Positions 1 to 7,729 of a DNA stretch of 37,163 nucleotides are shown piece by piece. Source of the DNA: Saprospiraceae bacterium. Its GTDB lineage: Bacteria; Bacteroidota; Bacteroidia; Chitinophagales; Saprospiraceae. A model generated the notes under the pieces. The model was not told the origin of the DNA. It saw only the letters and a list, made by a program, of their open reading frames with translations, and made no database searches. A program made the translations under genes and the position numbers. Within the stretch, counting starts at the first letter, position 1; the number at the start of each line of letters is the position of its first letter. The DNA lies in NCBI GenBank assembly GCA_016787345.1, contig JAEUUU010000101.1, positions 1 through 37,163 of the forward strand. The letters are read 5' to 3'.

Positions 1-2750
1 ACCAGGCGGCCCGTCGCATCGCGTACCACGAGCGTCAGGCCGGGCGGCAGCGGCAGGTCGGAAGAGAGGAGGGTGGTTTGGCTCGCCGGGTTGGGTTCAA
101 GCCGGATGCGAGGCAACGTGTTGGGTCGCGGAGAGGCGGAAAGCGGCAAAAAGTTGTGCCCGACGGTGTGGAAAACCGTGTTGGTGATGACCGGTTCATT
201 AAAATCGAAATAGATGCCGGCCCGGTTTTCAATCACGCTGCCCAGCGGCACGTCGGTTTTTTGATTGATCCTAAACTGGACAAAACCGTGCGAGGCCGCT
301 TCGTTGACGTTGGAATCGGGCAGCAGAATATCGTCGAAGACGAAGCGGACAATGCCCGGCCCGGTAAGCGACCAGGTGTACGGATGACTGGCGGCGCCAG
401 GGCGGATACTGCCCGGATCGAGCCAGGCTGAAAGCGTATCGCGTATGACCACCGTGAAGGCCGTGTCGGTGCCCGTGTTCTGGAAACGGATCAGGTATTC
501 GAGGGGCTCGTTTTGTTCGATCAGGTGTTCGTCGCCAAAGCCGGTCGGGAAGGCCTGTTTGTCGTTGGGATCAAATGATCCTATGACGACGTTGCAGGCG
601 ACATCCTGATAGGGATCGCCGCTAAAATTGGAGAAAAGATTGACCATGCCGATGCTGTACAGCCCCGGTACCACCGTGCAGCCTTCCACCGCGACTGAAG
701 CGGTCGGATTAGCGAAGGGGAAACCCGGTTCCTGTTGCGCGATCAGTCGCCAGGTGCTGCCGTCGGCCGGAACTGTATAGAATTCGGAACCTCCGGCGGG
801 CAAACTGAACGTACCCTGTATCGTTATCACGTGGTCGTCGACAATGATAAAATCGAGTTGTTGCGAGGGCGCGTCGCCCTGGTTTTGCAGGATAAGTTTT
901 ACAGAATCGCCTTCGCATTCGGCCGAGGTGACAATGTAGGCGCCCGACCAGCCGGGTACGTCGTCGTCGCCGCAAATGGAATCGGGACTGACATGCACTT
1001 CGCTGCAAAGCGTTTGCCCCAGCTCGGCATCGCAATCCACCGTAACGTTCAGGCTGATTTCGTCGCAGAAGCCGGGTGGCACCGAGCCCAGGTCGATCAG
1101 GATGGTATCGCCGCTGAGGGTGTAGGGCGCGGACACAGAATTGAGCAGCAGCAAAGGATCGAGGAGGATCGACAATTGGGCCACGTCGGCGGTCTGGTTG
1201 CCGCTGTTGCAATACTGGACCGTGTAAGTCGCCTGCATACAGCGGCGCAACAAACCGGTTTGCATATCAGCGCTCATGATCGGACAATCATAGAGGGCTT
1301 GTACGGGCAGGTCGAGGGTGTCGGTCAGCGGGTCGGTCGAATTGAAGCTGACCGATAGCGGGCCGTTGCAGACACTCCAGAGGTAGTTGGGTGGGACCAC
1401 TTCCACGAGGTAAGTGCCGTTGTCGAGGTCGGAAATGGTGTAGTGCCCATTGGCGTCGGTGGCCGCGTAGTAGTTGAGGTTATTGCCCGTGGCGCGCACG
1501 ACCCAGCCTTCAAAGGGCGGATCAAAGTCGTCAACCGTGCAGTTGAACGTCGAGTCGCGGGCTACCCGGCCATCGAGTACATGGGGGAAAACAGCGCCGT
1601 CGGCGCCAAATTTTATAAAAAACAGGTCTTCCTGAACATTGGCGTAACCCAGTAACAGCAGGCTCCCGTCCGGCTCCTCGCGTCCGTCGCTCAACCCCAC
1701 GACGCCGTCTGAGTCGAGAAAATTGAGCGTTTTTTGCCACTGCACTGCGCCGTTGGCCCCGACTTTCACCAGGCGTTTTTCCGTGCTGACCAGGATATGC
1801 CCTTCCAGCAACAACACGCAGCCGCCATCGGCTGTTGGGATCACCACTCGCGCTTCGGGGCGGTAACCGGGGGCATTCAGCGCCTGGGAAATATTGGTTT
1901 TTTTCAACAGTGTGCCGCCCGGACTGATGCGCAGCAGAAAAAGACTGTCGGTAAGCCCGGTTTGGTTGGCCGTACGCACCGGCAGGAAACTTTCCTGAGC
2001 CTGGTTGATCGCAAAATTCCGCAGGGTGTAGATCTGGCTTGGCGCGGCGTTGAGCGAAGAGTATGTCCATTGAAGCGCCCCCGTATTGCTGAATTTATGC
2101 AGGTAGTGTATGTCGTCGTAATTAAAGCCGGCTTTTGAACTTTCCACGATACAACCTCCATCGGCCGTCGGTACCAGATTGTTGGCCGAGTTGTTGTTCA
2201 GCGTGGGGTAAGGGTGTGTGCTTTGCCAAAGCAGGTTGCCGTCGGGACTGATTTTGCTGACAAAACCGGTGTAGCTGTTGACGCCTGTCGTTGTGTAGCC
2301 CCGCACAAATACGGCCCCGTCGAGCCCCGGCTCGATATTGAGCGCCTCCACGCTGATCACGCCGGGGAAGTTCAGGTCGAGCGTATTGCCATCGGCGAGC
2401 CTGACGATTATCGTATTGCCGGCAAGTTCGGTCCAGAGAACGCCGTTTTCCAGCAGGTGGATGGGGAATACCCCAAGCGGAATCGCTTCCGTTTCGACAT
2501 CGATCAGTGCACCCTGGGCATCAGTATTGTACCAGAGCAGACTGATTTCGTTGCCAAAGTCGGGGAATGAACTGGCGGCGAGCCGGTAACCGCCGTTGGT
2601 TTGCGGGTAGATCGTTTGGGGGCCGCCCTGAAACCAGGTGCTGAACGGGTAGTTGTGATAAAAACCCTGTGCATGTATGTCGGCAGAAAAACAGGCCAGC
2701 AGGATTATCAGACACAGTGCCCGCCGGACTTGAAAAGGATTGGTGTTCAT
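1..2750 (-). CDS. T9SS-exported large surface protein, C-terminus cut by window edge
   Basis: About 916 codons are open from the ATG at 2750 to the left edge. Residues 1-28 form a signal peptide (hydrophobic core CLIILLACF, ending HAQ). Residues about 30-390 are beta-rich with recurring 'DGG' turns (GGYRLAA, TADGGCIV, TADGGCVLL), like a secreted beta-propeller. About 393-460 resembles a carboxypeptidase-regulatory/SdrD-B-like fold (DANGHYTISDLDNGTYLVEV). About 480-860 contains DUF11-like modules, including the motif SFDPNDK near residue 726 and an FQNTGTDTA strand, a signature seen repeatedly in Bacteroidota surface proteins. From about residue 880 the sequence (RLEPNPASQTTLL) looks like the start of a T9SS C-terminal sorting domain, so probably only some tens of residues are missing. 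Inferred to be surface-attached or released by T9SS; no enzyme motif was seen. The upstream 186 bases (2751-2936) are A+T-rich and carry the promoters of this gene and of the divergent gene at 2937; I could not pick out a convincing promoter box there. Confidence 0.85.
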   Translation of the reverse strand, partial: MNTNPFQVRRALCLIILLACFSADIHAQGFYHNYPFSTWFQGGPQTIYPQTNGGYRLAASSFPDFGNEISLLWYNTDAQGALIDVETEAIPLGVFPIHLLENGVLWTELAGNTIIVRLADGNTLDLNFPGVISVEALNIEPGLDGAVFVRGYTTTGVNSYTGFVSKISPDGNLLWQSTHPYPTLNNNSANNLVPTADGGCIVESSKAGFNYDDIHYLHKFSNTGALQWTYSSLNAAPSQIYTLRNFAINQAQESFLPVRTANQTGLTDSLFLLRISPGGTLLKKTNISQALNAPGYRPEARVVIPTADGGCVLLLEGHILVSTEKRLVKVGANGAVQWQKTLNFLDSDGVVGLSDGREEPDGSLLLLGYANVQEDLFFIKFGADGAVFPHVLDGRVARDSTFNCTVDDFDPPFEGWVVRATGNNLNYYAATDANGHYTISDLDNGTYLVEVVPPNYLWSVCNGPLSVSFNSTDPLTDTLDLPVQALYDCPIMSADMQTGLLRRCMQATYTVQYCNSGNQTADVAQLSILLDPLLLLNSVSAPYTLSGDTILIDLGSVPPGFCDEISLNVTVDCDAELGQTLCSEVHVSPDSICGDDDVPGWSGAYIVTSAECEGDSVKLILQNQGDAPSQQLDFIIVDDHVITIQGTFSLPAGGSEFYTVPADGSTWRLIAQQEPGFPFANPTASVAVEGCTVVPGLYSIGMVNLFSNFSGDPYQDVACNVVIGSFDPNDKQAFPTGFGDEHLIEQNEPLEYLIRFQNTGTDTAFTVVIRDTLSAWLDPGSIRPGAASHPYTWSLTGPGIVRFVFDDILLPDSNVNEAASHGFVQFRINQKTDVPLGSVIENRAGIYFDFNEPVITNTVFHTVGHNFLPLSASPRPNTLPRIRLEPNPASQTTLLSSDLPLPPGLTLVVRDATGRL

Positions 2751-2936
2751 GGTTGCTTTCTTTTTTTGACAAAAATGCGGGTAGCGGCATGGGTGTTTTT
2801 TGTACAAAATTTCATTTCAATCAAAAAAAATAAAAAGCGGTTTTATTTAAAAATGATTTGAAAAAACCGGATAGATTGCGTGAATTAGAATTTTTTTGGG
2901 GTAAAAATAAATGCACAATACGCCTTTGATCAAAAA

Positions 2937-4334
2937 ATGAAAAGCACCCTTGCGGCCCAGTTATTTGCCGTTTTGACCGATAAAGAACGGGCCCGCCTCG
3001 GGAAATTTCTCCGTTCGCCCTATTTCAACCGCCGCGGCGATATCATCGACCTGTATGAATGGCTCCGGTCGCAACCCTCGCCGCTTCCGGAGGCTGCAAC
3101 TCGGGAGGAGGTTTGGGCGGCGGTTTATCCCGGTCGGCCTTTCGACCGCCGGCAGTTCAACTACCTGGTCAATTTTCTGGCCGAGCAGATCGAGCACTTT
3201 ATGGCCGAAGAAGAGTTGCAGGCCGATCGGTTTCAGCAACGGCTTCTGCGCTGCCGGGCTTTTCGCCAGCGCGGACTGGTCGCGCATTTCGACACCAATG
3301 CCCGCGAACTGTCGCGCGACCACGCCGCTTCGCCCCTGCGCAACGCAGGCTGGTGGCTCTTCGAATACCAGTTGCAAAATGAAATGTTTGCCCGCCTGAC
3401 GATAGAACGCCGAAGCGGCCCGACCAACCTGGGCGCCGCAACCGAAGCGCTGGCCCATTTTTTTCTGCTCGAAAACCTGCGCTGGTCGGCAACCGCCCGT
3501 TCGTTCCAATCGCTGGCCCGCGAGGCGCAGCCGCCCGTACCCTTGTCGGCCGAAGCGCTGAATGCCGCTGCCGACAGTCAACACCCGGCCCTGGCCCTCA
3601 CCTACGCCGCGCTGGCCGCACAGGCCGATCCGGAAAACGAAACCCAATACCGGCGGCTGAAAAACCTGCTGCACCAACACGTCGGCTTTTTTCCGCCTGC
3701 CGAGGGCCGCGACCTGTACATGACGGCCATCAATTTCGCTATTCGCCGCCACAACCGGGGAGAGCGTGCCTACACCCGCGAAGCCTTCGAACTATACCGC
3801 GAAGCCCTCGACTCGGGCCTGCTCACCGACAACGGCCTGTTGCCCAAATACACCTACATCAACCTGCTCAACCTCGCCCAACTGACCGGAGAGCACAGCT
3901 GGGCCCGCGACTTCCTCGAACGCGGCCGCGCCCTGCTGCCGCCCGGCGAACGCGACAACACTTGGCGTTATGCCCAGGCGGGTTTTCATTTCCGCCGTTC
4001 CGAGTACGAGCCCGTGCTCGAACTGCTGCGCGCCGTCGAGTTTTCCGAAATTTTTATCCAGTTGGATGCCCGCAAAATGCTGATACGCAGTTATTACGAA
4101 CTGGGCGAGTGGCCTGCCCTGGCCAGCCTGCTGGACAGTTTTAAAGCTTATCTGCGGCGGCAAAAAGACCTGGGGTATCACCGCGACAGTTACCTCAATT
4201 TTGCGCGCTTCACCAACCGGCTGATGAAAGTGGCGGGCCAAAAAAAGGCACAGCGTCGCCAACTGGCCGTCCGGATTCAGGCTGCCGGCTCCGTGGCCGA
4301 GCGGGAGTGGTTGCTGGAAAAACTGAAAATTTAG
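2937..4334 (+). CDS. Helical hypothetical protein, 465 aa
   Basis: A clear coding frame, but not a family I recognise by name. It has no signal peptide or membrane segment, so it is probably cytoplasmic. It begins MKSTLAAQLFAVLTDKERARLGKFL and is almost entirely alpha-helical, with many Leu/Ala/Arg/Glu residues. From about residue 205 to the end, consecutive helix pairs (HPALALTYAALAAQADP, REAFELYREALDSGLL, YEPVLELLRAVEF, RKMLIRSYYELGEWPALASLL) resemble degenerate tetratricopeptide or other solenoid repeats. The start follows an A-rich stretch (atcaaaaa), typical of Bacteroidota. The last four bases overlap the 3' end of the convergent anti-sigma gene at 4331, so the two transcripts must overlap. 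A protein-interaction or scaffold role is only an inference. Confidence 0.8.
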   Translation: MKSTLAAQLFAVLTDKERARLGKFLRSPYFNRRGDIIDLYEWLRSQPSPLPEAATREEVWAAVYPGRPFDRRQFNYLVNFLAEQIEHFMAEEELQADRFQQRLLRCRAFRQRGLVAHFDTNARELSRDHAASPLRNAGWWLFEYQLQNEMFARLTIERRSGPTNLGAATEALAHFFLLENLRWSATARSFQSLAREAQPPVPLSAEALNAAADSQHPALALTYAALAAQADPENETQYRRLKNLLHQHVGFFPPAEGRDLYMTAINFAIRRHNRGERAYTREAFELYREALDSGLLTDNGLLPKYTYINLLNLAQLTGEHSWARDFLERGRALLPPGERDNTWRYAQAGFHFRRSEYEPVLELLRAVEFSEIFIQLDARKMLIRSYYELGEWPALASLLDSFKAYLRRQKDLGYHRDSYLNFARFTNRLMKVAGQKKAQRRQLAVRIQAAGSVAEREWLLEKLKI

Positions 4335-5089
4335 TGCAGTTTGGTCAAGAGTTGATGCGCCTGTTCATAATGCGCGTCGTCGGGTGGAATGCGGCTGAGC
4401 AAATCCCGGCAGCGGGAGCGGTCTTTTTCTTTCAGGTAGCTCAGCGCCAGTTGCCAGCGGGCATCGCTGGCCCAGGCATTGGGGGCGGCGATGATTTGCT
4501 CGAGCTGGGCGCGTCCGTCGGTCGTGCGCCCCGTTTCGATCAGGCAGAGTGCGAGAAAGAACCGGGCTTCGAGATCGTCGGGGTTGGCGGCGGCTTGTCG
4601 TTCGAGTACGGGGAGTGCGTCCTGGTACCGCCCCTGATTAAATGCGGCGGTGGCGTTGGCGAGTTCGGTCTGGTCGGGGCCGCCGCCTCGGGTCACGAAA
4701 CCGGCTTTCGGATAGGTTTTGTATTGGGCGTAAAGGCGGGCGTCGGTATTTCCGGCGGGCCAACCCAGCCAGATGAGCAGTCCCGCGATAGCTGCCGCGG
4801 CTGCCAGCGCCGGCCAGCGCCGCACGATCCAGGGGCGATTGGTTTGCGTTGCGGCGGGCTCGCTTGAGCCGAAATGTTGGGCGCCCACCTGTCGCAAAGT
4901 AGCGTGCAGGGCCGAGTCGGCCTCCTCGCCGGCCCATTGCCGGGCGAGCCGTTCCCGGGCTTCCCTGACGACTTCGAGGGCCGCGGCCAGTTCGGCGTCG
5001 GCGGCCAGTTCGGCCTCGAAAGCCGCGCGCTCGGCGGGGGAGAGGGTGTCGTCGAGGTAATCTTCAATTCGGGTGTACAGTTCTTCCAT
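4331..5089 (-). CDS. Anti-sigma-factor-like membrane protein with C-terminal TPRs
   Basis: 252 aa. The N-terminal about 50 residues (IEDYLDDTLSPAERAAFEAE) match the usual N-terminal helix of Bacteroidota anti-sigma factors ('YLDGELSPEER'), but the zinc-binding His-x3-Cys-x2-Cys motif is absent. One transmembrane segment lies at about residues 92-110 (WPALAAAAAIAGLLIWLGW). The outer C-terminal part, about 130-252, is a helical tandem resembling two to three TPR units (AAFNQGRYQDALPVLERQAAANP, LEARFFLALCLIETGR). The gene starts 12 bases after the sigma-factor stop and is presumably co-transcribed with it. Expected role: hold the partner sigma at the inner membrane and release it on an envelope signal sensed by the TPR domain. 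Sigma binding is inferred from gene order and the N-terminal signature. The 3' end overlaps the convergent gene by four bases. Confidence 0.75.
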   Translation of the reverse strand: MEELYTRIEDYLDDTLSPAERAAFEAELAADAELAAALEVVREARERLARQWAGEEADSALHATLRQVGAQHFGSSEPAATQTNRPWIVRRWPALAAAAAIAGLLIWLGWPAGNTDARLYAQYKTYPKAGFVTRGGGPDQTELANATAAFNQGRYQDALPVLERQAAANPDDLEARFFLALCLIETGRTTDGRAQLEQIIAAPNAWASDARWQLALSYLKEKDRSRCRDLLSRIPPDDAHYEQAHQLLTKLH

Positions 5090-5101
5090 GCGAAAATCCG
5101 G

Positions 5102-5671
5102 TTAGCGCAGGCTGGCAAATTCCGGAGCGGCACGCACCCACTCCATGAGTTGGGCGATGCACTCGGATTTCCGCTTGCGGGCGTAATTGTAGCTCACGCC
5201 CAGTTGGGCGCTCACTTGTTCCATCGAGGTATTCGGGGTCCAGGCTAGCTGGATGATCTGACGACAACCGGCGGAGAGTTTGTCAAAAAAACGGCGGAAC
5301 AGTTTGTCCCGGGCTTCTTCGCGGAGCGTGGCGTCGGCCAGCGCGCCGGCATCTTCATTGTCCGTAAATCCGCTCGACTCGGCGATTGTTACCGCTGCCC
5401 GCTGGCGGCGCTTCAATTCGTTGAACCAGCGGCCCCGGCACACCATAAAAAGGTAGGCCTCGAAAGGGCAGGTCAATTGAAAGCCGGGCCGCCGGGCCTG
5501 GCGGGTAATCACCAGCAGGGATTCCTGAAACACGTCGCGGGCGTCGTCGGTATTGCCGCTGTTGGCGCGCACGAAACGCTCGATACCGGCCGAAAACCGG
5601 GCATAGATCGCCGAAATGCCGGTATGGTGATTGTCCAGCAGACTTTGGATGTAATGGAAGTCAGGGTGCAT
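5102..5671 (-). CDS. ECF-type RNA polymerase sigma factor
   Basis: 189 aa from the ATG at 5671 (MHPDFHYIQSLL). Sigma region 2 is at about residues 25-85, with the core-binding DARDVFQESLLVI and the -10-recognition helix FEAYLFMVCRGRWFNELKRR. Region 4 is at about 125-185, with the helix-turn-helix TSMEQVSAQLGVSYNYARKR. Length and two-domain layout fit sigma-70 family ECF factors. The frame stays open upstream to an ATG at 5842, but the added 57 residues have no sigma homology and would run through A+T-rich leader sequence, so the shorter start is preferred. It is followed by the anti-sigma-like gene and divergent from the S74 protein gene at 5866; the 194-base gap holds both promoters. Its regulon cannot be told from the window. 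Confidence 0.88.
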   Translation of the reverse strand: MHPDFHYIQSLLDNHHTGISAIYARFSAGIERFVRANSGNTDDARDVFQESLLVITRQARRPGFQLTCPFEAYLFMVCRGRWFNELKRRQRAAVTIAESSGFTDNEDAGALADATLREEARDKLFRRFFDKLSAGCRQIIQLAWTPNTSMEQVSAQLGVSYNYARKRKSECIAQLMEWVRAAPEFASLR

Positions 5672-5865
5672 GAAAAGTATGGTCTGAACGCTTGCGGCGA
5701 AGGTAATCGGGCCTTTGGAAAATTTTTTTTGTAAAAAATGCAGGACGGGGGGTAACAAGCCCTGCAAGAGGCGGATTTGGGTGAAAAAGCGCTTTTTTTC
5801 AACAGCGGCCCCCGAAAAGCTGGGATAGAGTAGGGAACCCAAATTTCATCCAAAAAAATTGTACC

Positions 5866-7446
5866 ATGAAAAAGGTCTTTATCAATCTTACCTCGATCTG
5901 CCTGTTCTTGCTGATGGCTTACCCTTATGCCAAGGCGCAGGTGATTGTCAACCCTGCGATCATTTCAAACTTCGATGGCGGCGGCCGCATTCTTTATGCA
6001 CAAGGTGAAACAGCGCAAAATCCGGCTATCGGGTTTACCGGGGCCGGCGGCGGCAGCCTCAACGACGGCGGCGGCGGCAACGGCATCTTCCGGCCCGCGG
6101 CCAACACCATGGCTTTTGCCACCAGCGACGCCGAACGTATGCGTATCAGCTCCGGCGGCGCAGTGGGCATCGGCACTGGTAACAATACACCGTCTCAACG
6201 TCTCCAGGTATCGGGCGGTAACCTGCTGCTCGACTACTCCACCGGCGGCGGTGTCGGCAACCTGTTCTTCGGCGGCGTGACCACGTCGAGCCAAAACGGC
6301 TTGCGCCTTTCTTTCTTCAACAGCGCCGGCACCGGTTTTAAAAACGGCTTTATCGACGTGCGCACGGCTGGCGGCACCGCCCAGGACGGCCTGATCTTCC
6401 GGGTCGACGGCACCATCGGCGGCACCGAACGCATGCGTATCTGCGCCAACGGCAACGTAGGCATCAATACGCCTGCGCCGACGACTAAACTGCACCTCAG
6501 CACAGCGGCGAGCAACGACGGTATCCGCGTCACCCAGACGGGTACCTCCGCCGCCACGCTCTCGCTGCTCGCCAGCGGCGCCGGCGCCAAAAACTGGGCT
6601 TTTCATTCCACCGGCCCGGGCAACGTACAAGGCGCAGGCCATCTGTTGTTCTGGGACTGGACGGCCAATGCCGAACGCATGCGCATCGACAACGTAGGCA
6701 ATGTGGGCATCGGTCTCACGGCCAATCCGGGTACCTATCGCCTCTACGTGGGTGGTAGCGGTTACTATTCCGGCGGCTTGTTCGTCGCCTCCGACCGCCG
6801 TTTCAAATCGGATATCCGTACCCTCGACGGCGCCCTGGCCACCGTGACGCGCCTCCGCGGCGTGCAGTACCAGTACCGCCAGTCCGAATTCGCCGAACGC
6901 AATTTCCCCGGCGGCAAAACCGACGGCTACGTGGCCCAGGAACTCCGCGAAGTGCTGCCCGAACTCGTGCAGGAAGGCCCCGACGGCTACCTGGCCGTCA
7001 ACTATCTGGGCGTCATCCCCGTGCTGACTGAAGCCGTGAAAGAACTGAAAACGGAAAAAGACGAAGAGATCGAAGCCCTTGAAACCCGCATCGCCGAGCA
7101 GGACAAGCAGATCGAGGCCCTCGAAGCCCGCCTTGCCCGCCTTGAGGCAGCGCTCGACCGCTCCGCCGCACCCGCCGCACCGCTCCAGATTCAGATGAGC
7201 AACCAGCCCAATCCGTTTTCCGGAACGACTATGATCAATTGCACCATCCCGGAAACCGTTCGCGCCGCCGAACTCGTGGTGACCGATATGAGCGGTCGCG
7301 AAATCACGCGCCGTACCGTGACCGACCGGGGCCAGATCAGCGCCGACCTGAACCTCTCGGGCGCTCCGGCAGGAACCTACGTCTGCACCCTGCGCGCCGA
7401 CGGCAAAGCAGCCGGCTCGCTGAAAATCGTGCAGAACGGAAATTGA
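5866..7446 (+). CDS. Tail-fibre-like protein: S74 chaperone domain plus T9SS sorting domain
   Basis: 526 aa. Residues 1-25 are a signal peptide ending AKAQ. Residues 26-305 are Gly-rich beta structure with three copies of an 'ERMRI...G.VGI' repeat (about 90-103, 188-201 and 270-283), common in phage tail-fibre and bacterial surface proteins. Residues about 309-395 form an intramolecular chaperone of endosialidase (peptidase S74) domain: SDRRFKSDI at its start carries the Ser309-Asp310 pair where phage relatives self-cleave, followed by DGYVAQELREVLPELV and YLGVIPVLTEAVKEL. A heptad-rich coiled coil spans about 395-432. Residues about 440-526 are a T9SS C-terminal domain (NQPNPFSGTTMI, ending SLKIVQNGN). 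Probably a trimeric surface fibre exported by T9SS. Whether the chaperone still cleaves itself is unknown. It is divergent from the sigma gene and has no same-strand partner close by. Confidence 0.88.
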   Translation: MKKVFINLTSICLFLLMAYPYAKAQVIVNPAIISNFDGGGRILYAQGETAQNPAIGFTGAGGGSLNDGGGGNGIFRPAANTMAFATSDAERMRISSGGAVGIGTGNNTPSQRLQVSGGNLLLDYSTGGGVGNLFFGGVTTSSQNGLRLSFFNSAGTGFKNGFIDVRTAGGTAQDGLIFRVDGTIGGTERMRICANGNVGINTPAPTTKLHLSTAASNDGIRVTQTGTSAATLSLLASGAGAKNWAFHSTGPGNVQGAGHLLFWDWTANAERMRIDNVGNVGIGLTANPGTYRLYVGGSGYYSGGLFVASDRRFKSDIRTLDGALATVTRLRGVQYQYRQSEFAERNFPGGKTDGYVAQELREVLPELVQEGPDGYLAVNYLGVIPVLTEAVKELKTEKDEEIEALETRIAEQDKQIEALEARLARLEAALDRSAAPAAPLQIQMSNQPNPFSGTTMINCTIPETVRAAELVVTDMSGREITRRTVTDRGQISADLNLSGAPAGTYVCTLRADGKAAGSLKIVQNGN

Positions 7447-7505
7447 TTTTTTTAACTGAAGATTTGAGGATGCGAGGACTCGAAGATTCGAGAGCATCCT
7501 GATGG

Positions 7506-7601
7506 TATTTCCCGCAGATTTTCGCGAAGGAATGGCAGATTGGGCAGATATCAGATCAAGTCCAAATCTGCGCGTCCGTCAGCGTTGATCTGCGGGAAAT
7601 A
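7506..7601. repeat. Inverted repeat of 14 bp, dispersed-type intergenic element
   Basis: Perfect 14-bp arms at 7506-7519 (tatttcccgcagat) and 7588-7601, 68 bases apart. The inner sequence also holds partial copies of the same theme (aatctgcg, ggcagattgggcag). The 'cccgcagatt...atctgcggg' theme recurs between genes in many Bacteroidota genomes (from memory, not searched). It occupies most of the 283-base gap between the S74 gene and the next operon; the rest of the gap (7447-7505, 7602-7729) shows no gene and no promoter I would defend. Possible roles: folded 3'-end RNA or an inert repeat. Confidence 0.6.
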
Positions 7602-7729
7602 AAATATTTCCAAACACCCCATTTTTCTCACCTTTAAGGGTAACAACAAGTTGAATTGGAGGATTTACAATAAAAATTAGCCGCACCTGATCGCCTGATT
7701 GCATTGTCCACTTTCAAACTTTATGCCTT

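Noticed and set aside
5672-5842. N-terminal extension of the sigma factor to the ATG at 5842
   Set aside because: The extra residues do not resemble any sigma region and the conserved N-terminus begins at 5671.
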